Notes under the pieces: generated by a model | Told to the model about the DNA's origin: nothing | What the model saw: the letters and a program-made list of their open reading frames with translations, nothing else | The model's database searches: none | Assembly (NCBI GenBank): GCA_005222965.1 | Contig: NJBG01000001.1 | Coordinates: 18,323-82,322 of the forward strand | Source: Candidatus Woesearchaeota archaeon B3_Woes | GTDB taxonomy: Archaea > Nanobdellota > Nanobdellia > Woesearchaeales > B3-WOES | Direction: 5' to 3' | Length of the DNA: 64,000 nt | Shown: piece by piece, positions 35,326-43,605 of the stretch | Numbering within the stretch: the stretch's first letter is position 1 | Layout of the letters: each line of letters starts with the position of its first letter | Program-made: the position numbers and the translations under genes

Positions 35326-35432
35326 TAAAGCTAATCTTTTGTCCTTATCTGCCTCATTCTTAAGCTCTTGTCTATGTTTACAGCTATCTCATAATGTTTT
35401 TCAGATGCGGTTTTATGTTGTTCTGCTTTCAT
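35326..35432 (-). pseudogene. N-terminal part of the HEPN-like gene, separated by a frameshift
   Basis: ATG at 35432, then about 19 codons (MKAEQHKTASEKHYEIAVN) in one frame, after which the reading matches the HEPN-like gene only in another frame. The promoter and operator at 35468-35497 lie at the right distance before this ATG, which argues that it is the true start. Confidence 0.55.
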
Positions 35433-35470
35433 TTTCACATATTTGAAAAATAAGGTTAGTTTATAGTATT

Positions 35471-35490
35471 ATTTGCATATATGTGCAAAT
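35471..35490 (-). promoter_or_regulatory. Palindromic operator in the HEPN/MNT promoter
   Basis: ATTTGCA-6-TGCAAAT is a perfect 7-bp inverted repeat. On the minus strand the TATA element TTTATATA occupies 35490-35497 and a 29-base spacing puts the start near 35468. The palindrome fills the stretch between them. A protein bound here would block transcription, as expected for an autoregulated toxin-antitoxin unit. Confidence 0.55.
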
Positions 35491-35519
35491 ATATAAAGCT
35501 TTCCTTTATTCATAAGCCA

Positions 35520-35534
35520 AAACCTTTTGTTGAG
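35520..35534 (+). repeat. 15-bp direct repeat, right copy
   Basis: Second copy of AAACCTTTTGTTGAG (see 34410-34424), located between the promoter of the HEPN-like gene and the aIF2alpha stop codon. A 7-bp hairpin, GAATTTT/AAAATTC (35534-35553), follows it and may serve as the 3' end of the aIF2alpha mRNA. Confidence 0.75.
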
Positions 35535-35569
35535 AATTTTGAACATAAAATTCACAAAAACCAAAAACT

Positions 35570-36352
35570 TTATTTTTCAATTCTCTTAAAACTAGCAACA
35601 CCTTTATTCTTTTCCATAAAATTTATAGCTGATTCAGTAACATTCTTTAATATTTTCTCAGCTCCTTTGTAATCGTCAGCTGTAATAATAATATTATAGT
35701 CTCCTCCTCCACCATATCTTATTACAACACTCTCTTTTCCACTATTTTCTGCTTTTGCTAGAGCTTGTTTTACGATTTCAATGCCATCTCCTTCATAACT
35801 TTTTAGTGAAAGATTACCATAAATAACTATTTTAGGAGGTTTCATCCTCTCTTTTATCATATTAGTTAGTTTTTCTGCTGATTCTTTTTCTATACCTAAT
35901 TCTTCTAATGATACTTTATTCTGTACAACATCATTAAAACAATCATTTAAACCACTATAATTTAAACAAACCTTTTGGATTGTTGATTCATAAAATTGTT
36001 TTGCGTCTTTCTTTAATTCTTTTGCAATCTGCTCTACTATTTTTTCTGATTTTTGCTCTATTTTTATTGATTCTAACTTTCTTCTTTTTTGATTATCATT
36101 AACCCTTCTCAAACTTAAATCAATATGCCCTTTTTCTTGATTTATTCTTAAAACAACACAAACTATCTTCTTACCTTCTACTACATAATCTCTTAAGTTT
36201 CTTATTCTTCCAGGACTTATTTCAGAAATATGGACCATTCCCTGTTTGCTATATTCCTCAATATTAACAAAAACAGAATGACCAAATATTTTTGTAACTG
36301 TACAAAGCAATAATTCTCCTTCCTTGGGGAATCCTTTTTTTTGTAATTTCAT
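35570..36352 (-). CDS. Translation initiation factor aIF2 alpha
   Basis: An S1 domain comes first (KIFGHSVFVNIEEYSKQGMV, HISEISPGRIRNLRDYV). A helical domain follows (about 90-170), then the alpha/beta domain with VIRYGGGGDYNIIITADDYKGAEKIL. It binds aIF2gamma and stabilises initiator tRNA on the ribosome. It starts 2 bases after the eS27 stop. In most archaea nop10 and PAC2 follow directly; here the HEPN/MNT island separates them. Confidence 0.97.
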   Translation of the reverse strand: MKLQKKGFPKEGELLLCTVTKIFGHSVFVNIEEYSKQGMVHISEISPGRIRNLRDYVVEGKKIVCVVLRINQEKGHIDLSLRRVNDNQKRRKLESIKIEQKSEKIVEQIAKELKKDAKQFYESTIQKVCLNYSGLNDCFNDVVQNKVSLEELGIEKESAEKLTNMIKERMKPPKIVIYGNLSLKSYEGDGIEIVKQALAKAENSGKESVVIRYGGGGDYNIIITADDYKGAEKILKNVTESAINFMEKNKGVASFKRIEK

Positions 36353-36354
36353 AA

Positions 36355-36540
36355 TTACTCTAGAACTTCTAATACTCTTGCCTTTACTCTTGCTTTTCCA
36401 CCATTTGGTTCAGCTAGGATTTTTCCACATACAAGACATTTTACAGTTGAACTTGCTTTACCAAACATTATCTGTTCGTTTTTGCATTTAGGGCATCTTA
36501 TTTTTACAAATTTTGATGTTGGTTCTTCCATTATTTTCAT
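36355..36540 (-). CDS. rps27e: Ribosomal protein eS27
   Basis: 61 residues with the zinc site CPKCKNEQIMFGKASSTVKC + LVCG followed by LAEPNGGKARV, the signature of eS27. The likely start may be the second Met (MEEPTSKF, 36531); either is short. Directly upstream of aIF2alpha, as in most archaea. Confidence 0.95.
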   Translation of the reverse strand: MKIMEEPTSKFVKIRCPKCKNEQIMFGKASSTVKCLVCGKILAEPNGGKARVKARVLEVLE

Positions 36541-36602
36541 ATTCTACCACCTTAATTATAATAGAATGAGAGAATAAATAAGCATTTATAAAGCTTTATA
36601 TT

Positions 36603-37406
36603 TTAACTATTTTTAAGCTGTTCTCTCATTTTTTCTTCATCTTCAGGATTAGTTACTCCTATCCAAATGTCATCTGTAGGAACCACTTTTATTTTCGTAT
36701 CTTTTTCATTTTTAAAATTACTTACTGAGTTTGGCAATAAGAATTCTGTTTTTGGATCATTAGGATGCTCTTTTAAGAATTTTTTTAAAGCTTCTTCTAA
36801 ATAATTAAAGAAATCTGGTTGCAAACCAAATAAATTCATAGATATTAGTTCCTCTCCTGAATAATTAGTTCCAACATCTTTTTTTAATATGTCAAATGTT
36901 TCTTTAATACCTTCCATATAATTTTCAGAATCTATTTTAATTATACCCCTATTTACACCACCATGTTTAGAAAGCACATTTTTAAGTTTATAACCAGGCA
37001 AACAATAACCACTTTCTGTTATTTTTAAATAATTAGCTATGTATTTCATAGTGTTTTTACCATAAAGATCATCACTATTTAATACGATGAAAGGTTCTTT
37101 AACAAATTCTTTTGCTGATAATAAAGCATGAGATGTTCCAAATGGTTTTTCCCTATAATCTGGTGTTTCTTGTATACAATATTCAACTGAATTTTCTAAG
37201 AAATTATCTTTGTAAACTTCTTTTAATGATTCCAATGTTTGAGGACTGGCAATTATCACAAATTTATTAAAACCTGCTTGTTTGGCTTGCTGCATTGATA
37301 AACCCATTAGTGTTTCATTATTTGGGCCTATTTGTATTAGGGCTTTAATTCTGCCACCAAATCTAGAAGCACGTCCTGCTGCCATATAAACCGCTGTTAA
37401 ATTCAT
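36603..37406 (-). CDS. Sugar-phosphate nucleotidyltransferase-like protein
   Basis: AAGRASRFGGRIKAL at the N-terminus is the NTP-binding loop. Later FIVLNSDDLYG and the C-terminal DDIWIGVTNPED fit the GT-A nucleotidyltransferase fold that makes NDP-sugars. The length (267) is that of a stand-alone catalytic domain. The sugar is unknown. A role in surface glycan synthesis, with the GT4 and GH130 genes at 60 kb, is only a guess. Confidence 0.85.
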   Translation of the reverse strand: MNLTAVYMAAGRASRFGGRIKALIQIGPNNETLMGLSMQQAKQAGFNKFVIIASPQTLESLKEVYKDNFLENSVEYCIQETPDYREKPFGTSHALLSAKEFVKEPFIVLNSDDLYGKNTMKYIANYLKITESGYCLPGYKLKNVLSKHGGVNRGIIKIDSENYMEGIKETFDILKKDVGTNYSGEELISMNLFGLQPDFFNYLEEALKKFLKEHPNDPKTEFLLPNSVSNFKNEKDTKIKVVPTDDIWIGVTNPEDEEKMREQLKNS

Positions 37407-37445
37407 AACAAATCAAAGAAATAAGCTATTTATATATTTAATGGA

Positions 37446-40352
37446 TTAAATCTCTTTTAATTTTTTAAAAACAAAAGTCTGAAGTTTTTTAGGCCATTCT
37501 TTTTTAATCTCTTTCTTATACTTCTCAACAGAATCAACAACATCCTGCCTAATGTTTTTATCTCCCTCTATTAGCCTAACTAATTCTTCTTTTGCGAATC
37601 TTGGAACGTGTTTAACATTCCACATCATTAATTTAAGTTCATGTAATTCCTCTTCTTCTTTAGTTAATTTTTTCTTCTGCTCATTTTCCCAAAGCTCATT
37701 ATAATCAACATCTTTATCCATTATTTGGTTTTCTATCTGATTCTTATCAATATCTTTTTTAAGAGATAACTTTACTAAAACTTGATTATGCATTCTTCTT
37801 AAGAATTCTATTTTGTCCTCTATTTTCATTATATCTGTATAACCCTGAGCTATTAAACCAAATGCAAAAGGAGAAGGAACTAGTGTTGAAATTTCTTCTA
37901 TTCTTATTTTTTTTGCTTCAATCTCTTTTAAGATATATTTAGTATTGTTAATATCCATTAAATCTTCTAAAACCTCTCTTTTGGCTTCCTTTAAAATCGA
38001 AAAATTAGGATTTATCCTCTTTAAAGCGCTCATCAAAATCATAGAACTTACCTGTTGTCTGCCAACTCTTTTTACTCTTCCTTTATAGTTCCTCAAAATC
38101 ATCAAAGAACGAGTTGCACAATGCCTGAATCTTCTTTTCAAAACCTCTGTTTTGTCTATTGCCATATCCATTATTTTATCTATGTCTTTTGATTTTATTA
38201 ATTTAAAAGATTTCATCAACATAATTTTTTTAGGTGAAGTAACATAAAACCCATTATCATTAATTCCAATTTCGACATCTCTGTGTTGTGATCTAGAAAT
38301 TGCAAATGCTACAGCTCTTGACAAACAATCATTAACTCTCCTGCCAAACAAAGTATGGAATACATAATATATCTGATCCCCATTATCATATTGTTCAATT
38401 AATATTTTTTTATCAGAAGGTATTTTAGCATAATTATACTGCTCAAAAAAATAATCATATATCGCTCTAGAACCATTCTTATCTACATACAAATATTCAT
38501 CAATAAATTTCAAAAGATTGGTTTTTGAAATCTTTTTTGTAAATTTGCCATCCATAAGCCGTCTAAACTTTCCTATTGCCAGACTTAAATCAAAACTTAA
38601 TGGTAAAGATTCAGAAAACCATCTTGGAACAGTAGGTGGTCTGCTAACAGAAGCACTTACCTGCGCAACCATTCCACGTGAAAATTTAAACATATAAACA
38701 GAGCCACCCAAAACAAAAATATCTCCTGGTTTAAGCTTTTCTAAAAAAGCCTCTTCAATTGTACCAATAACTTGGTCGCCTATCTTAACAAGAACAGCAG
38801 TATTATCAGGAATAGTACCTATATTAGTCATATAAATGACCCTACCCATCTTTCCTTTTCTTCCTATTTTTCCCTTATTTCTCCATATCTTAGCATAAAT
38901 ATATCTGTCTTCTAAATCAACAAACTCTCCTGCTAAATAAGATAAAATCTCATTAAAATCTTCTAAAGCCAAATCCTGATAACAATAGCTTTTTCTAATT
39001 GTTTTATACAATTCTTTTTCTTCCCATGTCTGTTCCAAAGCCATTCCATCAATCTGCTGAGCCAAAACATCTAAACAATTTCTAGGAATATGTATTCTGT
39101 CTATCTTTTTTTCAATCGCTTCTTTAAGCAAGACAGCACACTCTACTAAGTCATCCCTGTCCAAAACAATTATCCTTCCTTTTGTCTTTTCATGAAGCTT
39201 ATGTCCAGACCTGCCAATTCTCTGCAAAGCTCTTGCAACAGATTTTGGAGAACCCAGACAAATAACCAAATCGATATAACCTATATCAATACCTAATTCA
39301 AGAGAAGTGGAACAAACAACACATTTTAATTTTCCATCACGTAAATTCTTCTCAATCTTTGTTCTGTGTTCTTTGCTTAATGAACCATGATGAGCGCCTA
39401 TATTACTTTTAACACCAGTTTTATCTTCTTCTGTAATCTCTTCAGTATAATTTTTAGGAAATTTTTCTCTTAAATGATGGACAACTCTTTCGGTAGCAGC
39501 CCTAGTATTTGTAAAAACCAGCGTTGTTTTATGATCTTGTATAAGTTTATCCATCAAATCATACATCTTATGGTGCATTTCTTCATGTGAAGCATCTATC
39601 AATTTTGGAACAGGACTTAAAACCTTTAAATCCATTTTTTTGATAAATTGAACATCAATAATTTTACACGGTCTTTTAGGACCTACTAGAAATTTAGCTA
39701 TCTCTCCTAAAGGGGCTACTGTAGCGCTTAACCCTACTCTTGCCATATGAGAAGCAATATGACTTAATCTCTCTAAACTTAGATTTAAATGAACTCCTCT
39801 TTTATTTTCTGCTAAAGCATGGATCTCATCAATAATACACCAATCTACATTCTTTAGATGATCTTTAAATTTAATAGAAGATAAAAGAATAGCAAGACTT
39901 TCAGGAGTTGTAATTAAAATATGGGGAGGATTCTTAAGCATAGCAGTACGTTCTTTTGTTGTTGTATCTCCTGTTCTAACTCCTATCCTAATACCTAACT
40001 TTTTCCCGGCAATTTTCTCTATCTCTTTTAAAGGCTCAATTAAATTTACAGAAATATCATTTGACAAAGCCTTTAATGGTGAAATATAGACAGCATATAT
40101 CCTGTCCTCAAGAATTCCTTTTTCAGACGAATCTATAAGTTCATTAAGTATAGATAAAAAAGCTGTTAGAGTTTTACCACTTCCAGTAGGAGCTGAAACC
40201 AAAACATTTTGACGGGAGTGTACTTCCATCAAAGCGTATTTTTGAGGAACAGCAAATTCCTTAAATTTCCCTTTAAACCATTTTTTTACAAGAGGGTGTA
40301 AAATAGAAAAAAGCTCCTTATCACTATCTGGTTTAGTCTTGTATTCTATCAT
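37446..40352 (-). CDS. lhr: Lhr-type ATP-dependent helicase
   Basis: Helicase motifs in order: SAPTGSGKTLTA (I), TTPESLAILL, DEIHALAENKRG (II), GLSATVAP (III), CSTSLELGIDIG (V) and QRIGRSGH (VI). A long C-terminal region (about 450-968), starting with a winged-helix domain, is typical of Lhr-core. This superfamily 2 enzyme unwinds DNA:RNA hybrids and branched DNA in repair. Length 968 is normal for archaeal Lhr (about 900). Confidence 0.95.
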   Translation of the reverse strand: MIEYKTKPDSDKELFSILHPLVKKWFKGKFKEFAVPQKYALMEVHSRQNVLVSAPTGSGKTLTAFLSILNELIDSSEKGILEDRIYAVYISPLKALSNDISVNLIEPLKEIEKIAGKKLGIRIGVRTGDTTTKERTAMLKNPPHILITTPESLAILLSSIKFKDHLKNVDWCIIDEIHALAENKRGVHLNLSLERLSHIASHMARVGLSATVAPLGEIAKFLVGPKRPCKIIDVQFIKKMDLKVLSPVPKLIDASHEEMHHKMYDLMDKLIQDHKTTLVFTNTRAATERVVHHLREKFPKNYTEEITEEDKTGVKSNIGAHHGSLSKEHRTKIEKNLRDGKLKCVVCSTSLELGIDIGYIDLVICLGSPKSVARALQRIGRSGHKLHEKTKGRIIVLDRDDLVECAVLLKEAIEKKIDRIHIPRNCLDVLAQQIDGMALEQTWEEKELYKTIRKSYCYQDLALEDFNEILSYLAGEFVDLEDRYIYAKIWRNKGKIGRKGKMGRVIYMTNIGTIPDNTAVLVKIGDQVIGTIEEAFLEKLKPGDIFVLGGSVYMFKFSRGMVAQVSASVSRPPTVPRWFSESLPLSFDLSLAIGKFRRLMDGKFTKKISKTNLLKFIDEYLYVDKNGSRAIYDYFFEQYNYAKIPSDKKILIEQYDNGDQIYYVFHTLFGRRVNDCLSRAVAFAISRSQHRDVEIGINDNGFYVTSPKKIMLMKSFKLIKSKDIDKIMDMAIDKTEVLKRRFRHCATRSLMILRNYKGRVKRVGRQQVSSMILMSALKRINPNFSILKEAKREVLEDLMDINNTKYILKEIEAKKIRIEEISTLVPSPFAFGLIAQGYTDIMKIEDKIEFLRRMHNQVLVKLSLKKDIDKNQIENQIMDKDVDYNELWENEQKKKLTKEEEELHELKLMMWNVKHVPRFAKEELVRLIEGDKNIRQDVVDSVEKYKKEIKKEWPKKLQTFVFKKLKEI

Positions 40353-40398
40353 TTTATATTTATAGGTAAATATTAATCTTATTTAAAATAAACTTATT

Positions 40399-40962
40399 TT
40401 AGAATTTTTGTTTTTCTATGATTTTAAAAGGGTAACCACGAAGATCTTCTTTTCCTACCTCAGCATTCAATTCTTTTAAAATAGAATAAAGATATGCTTT
40501 TCCTTTTTTTGGATCTTCAAAATGATTTTTTGCTTCAAGCTCGATATATGAACCAAGGCTTTTTACCTCATCTACTGCTATCTCAACATCTTTAAACATC
40601 CACGTACTTCTAGATTTTTCTACTACCACTATTTTTTTGAAATTGAGGCTTAGCAATATTTTCTTCATTAATTCTATATTATCAAGCTTAATTTCAAATT
40701 CATCACAATAGTCTGTTCTTTCCACATTTTCTGGATAGAAGTGTTTATAGTTCAATAAATTCTCTTTATTTGTTTCCCGTAACCTAAGCCATTCATAAGG
40801 GTATTTAACATCAAGAAAATCCCTATGAATTGGTGTGAAATAAGTATCTTTTTGAAAAAGATCTTTTGAAATAGGTTTTGCATTAGTATTTAGGAAATTA
40901 ATCACGTCTTTTGGATTCTTCAAAGGAAATCTTAATTCAATTTCAATATCTTTATTTTCCAT
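40399..40962 (-). CDS. CYTH-domain protein (class IV cyclase/thiamine-triphosphatase type)
   Basis: EIELRF at the start is the ExE(x)R form of the CYTH ExExK motif. Later WLRLRE, FEIKLDN, VEKSRSTW, VEIAVDEVKSLGSYIELEAK give the alternating charged strands of the triphosphate tunnel. Members hydrolyse or cyclise nucleoside or organic triphosphates. Archaeal members have unclear roles. The start of the divergent gene lies 120 bases away across a palindrome-rich gap. Confidence 0.88.
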   Translation of the reverse strand: MENKDIEIELRFPLKNPKDVINFLNTNAKPISKDLFQKDTYFTPIHRDFLDVKYPYEWLRLRETNKENLLNYKHFYPENVERTDYCDEFEIKLDNIELMKKILLSLNFKKIVVVEKSRSTWMFKDVEIAVDEVKSLGSYIELEAKNHFEDPKKGKAYLYSILKELNAEVGKEDLRGYPFKIIEKQKF

Positions 40963-41021
40963 GTTTTCTGAATAGTCTAATAGTTTATATCTTTTTCGAA
41001 ATTTATGTTTTTGATAAATTC

Positions 41022-41075
41022 ATTACTATATAGTAATTGTAGAACAAAGCTTTATATATTAGAAAATATCTAATA
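41022..41075. promoter_or_regulatory. Two palindromes in a divergent promoter region
   Basis: ATTACTATATAGTAAT (41022-41037) is a perfect 16-bp palindrome midway between the CYTH gene and the divergent secreted-protein gene. TATTAGA/TCTAATA with a 5-base loop (41057-41075) follows, overlapping the 3' end of the TATA element (GCTTTATATATT) and sitting in front of the + strand ATG. Both could be repressor sites. A/T-rich DNA yields short palindromes by chance, so support is moderate. Confidence 0.4.
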
Positions 41076-41081
41076 AATAAG

Positions 41082-41612
41082 ATGAACAAAGTAAAAGAGA
41101 TTTCATTAGCAGCAATAGTGGCAGGTTTAACAGTCGCAAGTCCACTAAACGCACAAGAATTAAAATTTGGAGAGTATAATGGTGGTCCAAACGGGGGGCT
41201 TAGATGGCATAATGGTAATGCATCACATTTTTGGGCATGTTTTTCGATATATGGGGTAGTAAAAGAAGGATCCCATTTAATATTTGGAGATGTAAATCAA
41301 GCAAGAATTCATGGTATTTATGCTACAGGTGCAGCAGCATTTGGAAAAGAAGCACTTGATTTATATTTAAAAAGAAAGGAGCCGAATTGGCCAGATTGGA
41401 ATGGTGCGCTTAATGATTTGGCGTATGGTGCAGCAGGAGCAGGTGCTGCTTTTGTTGCTGATGAAGCTATGAACTATGCAGTTAAAGCTATTAAACAAGT
41501 ATTTAAAAGAAATAAAAAAACAAATAAAGATCAAAATTATAGAGTAAACCTTGTACTCTCTCAAAACTTAGGAATAAATAGTTATAGGATTAATCTGAAA
41601 ATAAATCTATGA
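41082..41612 (+). CDS. Secreted small protein, YfiM/DUF2279-like
   Basis: A signal peptide (about residues 1-24) with cleavage after PLNA. The mature part has HFWACFSIYGVVKEGSH, then a GKEALD stretch and WNGALNDLAYGAAGAGAAF. This His...GKE...DxxxDLxYxxxGA arrangement resembles YfiM/DUF2279-type periplasmic proteins, a tentative match. The Lys/Asn-rich end differs. Its last 6 bases overlap the convergent eL41 gene. Confidence 0.6.
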   Translation: MNKVKEISLAAIVAGLTVASPLNAQELKFGEYNGGPNGGLRWHNGNASHFWACFSIYGVVKEGSHLIFGDVNQARIHGIYATGAAAFGKEALDLYLKRKEPNWPDWNGALNDLAYGAAGAGAAFVADEAMNYAVKAIKQVFKRNKKTNKDQNYRVNLVLSQNLGINSYRINLKINL

Positions 41613-41714
41613 TTTCTTACTGGCCCTTTTCCTTTTCTCTTTTTTCATACGTTTTCTCTGCCATTTCCAACGCATTTGGCCTTTCTTTTTCCAACGGCTT
41701 GAACTTCTTTTCAT
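41607..41714 (-). CDS. rpl41e: Ribosomal protein eL41
   Basis: A 35-codon frame with an extremely basic sequence (WKKKGQMRWKWQRKRMKK) matching archaeal eL41, a single helix bridging the two ribosomal subunits. Such tiny genes are often missed. It converges on the secreted protein gene and overlaps it by 6 bases. Confidence 0.92.
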   Translation of the reverse strand: MKRSSSRWKKKGQMRWKWQRKRMKKEKRKRASKKS

Positions 41715-41796
41715 TATACTATCTCAAGGAATAATACGCCCTTTTTAAGGTTTTCTATCCAAAACCTTAATAAATACCAAATATCTAACTTAAAAT

Positions 41797-43551
41797 ATGG
41801 ACCAATTTAAAGAACATATCATTAAATTATTAAAAAAAGAGACAAAATTAAGTGATATCAACCTTGAAATACCTCCATCTTCAGAATTAGGAGATTATGC
41901 TTTTCCTTGTTTCGTACTATCGAAAAAATATAAAAAAAATCCAAATGAAGTAGCACAAGAACTAACTAAAAAAATAAAGCTGGATAAAACAATTAAAGAA
42001 GTAAAAGCAACAGGACCCTATCTTAATTTCTTTGTCAACAAAGAAAAATTATCAGAAGACGTTCTAAGAAAAATATCTAATGAAAAAGAAAAATATGGTA
42101 TTCAACCAAAAACAAATAAAACAATCCTAGTTGAATATCCTGGTCCAAACACCAATAAACCATTACATTTAGGTCATGTAAGAAACATTTCTTTAGGTTA
42201 TTCTCTATGTAATCTTCTCAAAGCAAACGGTCACAATGTAGTTGTAGTAAACATAAACAATGATAGAGGAATACAAATCTGTAAATCAATGTTAGCATAT
42301 AAAAAATGGGGTAAAAATGATTCTCCTGAGACCCAAGAAAATAAAAAATTTTCTGGGCACCGAAAATCCAAAGGATTTTCTAGTGAATCAAAACTTAAGT
42401 CAGATCATTTTGTAGGAAAATACTATGTGATGTTTGCTAAAAAATCTAAAGAAAACCCGAAACTAGAGGACGAAGCAAAAGAATTATTAAAAAAATGGGA
42501 AAAAAGAGACAAAGAAACAATTGAATTATGGAAAAAAATGAACAAATGGGCTTTAGATGGGTTTAAAGAGACCTATAAAAAGTTTGATATTAAATTCCAA
42601 AAAGAATATTTCGAAAGCAGCACATACAAAAAAGGAAAAGAGATTATTTTGGATGGATTAAAAAAAAGGGTGTTTAAAAAAGATGAAGATGGCGCAGTAT
42701 TTGTCGACTTAAACAAACAAGGGTATGGAAACAAAATTCTTTTAAGAGCAGATGGAACATCTGTATATATAACTCAGGATATCTATTTAGCAAAAGAAAG
42801 ATATAAAGATTTTAAGTATGATAAATCAATCTATGTTGTTGCAACAGAACAAATCTATCACTTTAAAGTTTTATTTGAAACTCTAAAAATTCTAAAATTT
42901 CCTTTTGCAGATAAATGCTATCATTTTGCATATGGGATGGTGAATCTAACAACAGGTAAAATGAAATCAAGAGAAGGTAGTGTTGTTGATGCAGATGATT
43001 TAGTAAATGATATGATTAAATTGGCTCTAAAAGAAACAAAATCAAGAAATAAAGATATAGATGAGAAAGAGCTAAAAAAGAGAGCAGAAAAAATAGCAAT
43101 GGGCGCAATAAGATTTTATATTCTAAAATATGATTCAACAAAAGATTTTACATTTAATCCAAAAGAATCAATATCATTTGAAGGAGAAACAGGACCATAT
43201 TTACAGTACACATATGCCAGAATAAACTCAATACTAAAAAAATACAATAAAAAGATTGAAAATAAAGCTGATACCTCTCTGTTAAAAGAAAAAGAAGAAC
43301 TAGAACTAATAACAACACTAAGCAATTTTAATGATGTTGTTAAAACAGCAGGAAAGAACTATAAAATACATACTATAACGAGGTATCTTCTGGACTTAGC
43401 TCAGGCATTTAACAACTTCTACCATACCTATCCTGTGCTTAAAGCAGATGAAGAACTAAAAAAAGCAAGATTATTATTGATTAGTTGTGTAAAACAAGTC
43501 ATAAAAAATGGTTTAAATCTTTTAGGTATTGATGTCCTCAAAAGAATGTAA
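41797..43551 (+). CDS. argS: Arginyl-tRNA synthetase with an in-frame palindromic insertion
   Basis: Class I synthetase: an N-terminal tRNA D-loop binding domain, VEYPGPNTNKPLHLGHVRN with the HLGH site, MVNLTTGKMKSREG (KMSKS-like) and the helical anticodon-binding domain ending LGIDVLKRM. It charges tRNA-Arg. Between KKWGKNDSPET and LKSDHFVGKYY lie about 18 extra residues (QENKKFSGHRKSKGFSSE) compared with what I expect of the family. They are encoded by two back-to-back hairpins (42332-42385). The reading frame is intact. The stop codon itself lies within another hairpin. Confidence 0.96.
   Translation: MDQFKEHIIKLLKKETKLSDINLEIPPSSELGDYAFPCFVLSKKYKKNPNEVAQELTKKIKLDKTIKEVKATGPYLNFFVNKEKLSEDVLRKISNEKEKYGIQPKTNKTILVEYPGPNTNKPLHLGHVRNISLGYSLCNLLKANGHNVVVVNINNDRGIQICKSMLAYKKWGKNDSPETQENKKFSGHRKSKGFSSESKLKSDHFVGKYYVMFAKKSKENPKLEDEAKELLKKWEKRDKETIELWKKMNKWALDGFKETYKKFDIKFQKEYFESSTYKKGKEIILDGLKKRVFKKDEDGAVFVDLNKQGYGNKILLRADGTSVYITQDIYLAKERYKDFKYDKSIYVVATEQIYHFKVLFETLKILKFPFADKCYHFAYGMVNLTTGKMKSREGSVVDADDLVNDMIKLALKETKSRNKDIDEKELKKRAEKIAMGAIRFYILKYDSTKDFTFNPKESISFEGETGPYLQYTYARINSILKKYNKKIENKADTSLLKEKEELELITTLSNFNDVVKTAGKNYKIHTITRYLLDLAQAFNNFYHTYPVLKADEELKKARLLLISCVKQVIKNGLNLLGIDVLKRM
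42332..42385 (+). repeat. Palindromic element inside argS
   Basis: Two adjacent inverted repeats: AGAAAAT/ATTTTCT (42336-42354, with outer CCC/GGG) and GAAAATCC/GGATTTTC (42362-42380, outer CAC/GTG). A GGGCAC joiner separates them, like the GTGC joiners in the array before rpoA'. It adds about 18 codons without breaking the frame. Confidence 0.75.
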
Positions 43552-43584
43552 TTCTTTTGGGACACAAAAAATCTTTGATTTTTT
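43534..43584 (+). repeat. Two hairpins at the argS stop codon
   Basis: GTCC-CAAAAGAAT/ATTCTTTTG-GGAC (43534-43563, 13 bp with one bulge) encloses the TAA at 43549-43551. AAAAAATC/GATTTTTT (43566-43584) follows, then CATG. The reverse complement reads CATGAAAAAATCAAAGAT..., close to the first unit of the rpoA' array (CATGAAAATCAAAGAT...). It may act as a terminator for argS as well as belong to the repeat family. Confidence 0.7.
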
Positions 43585-43605
43585 CATGTTCTAGAAAGAA
43601 TGTGA

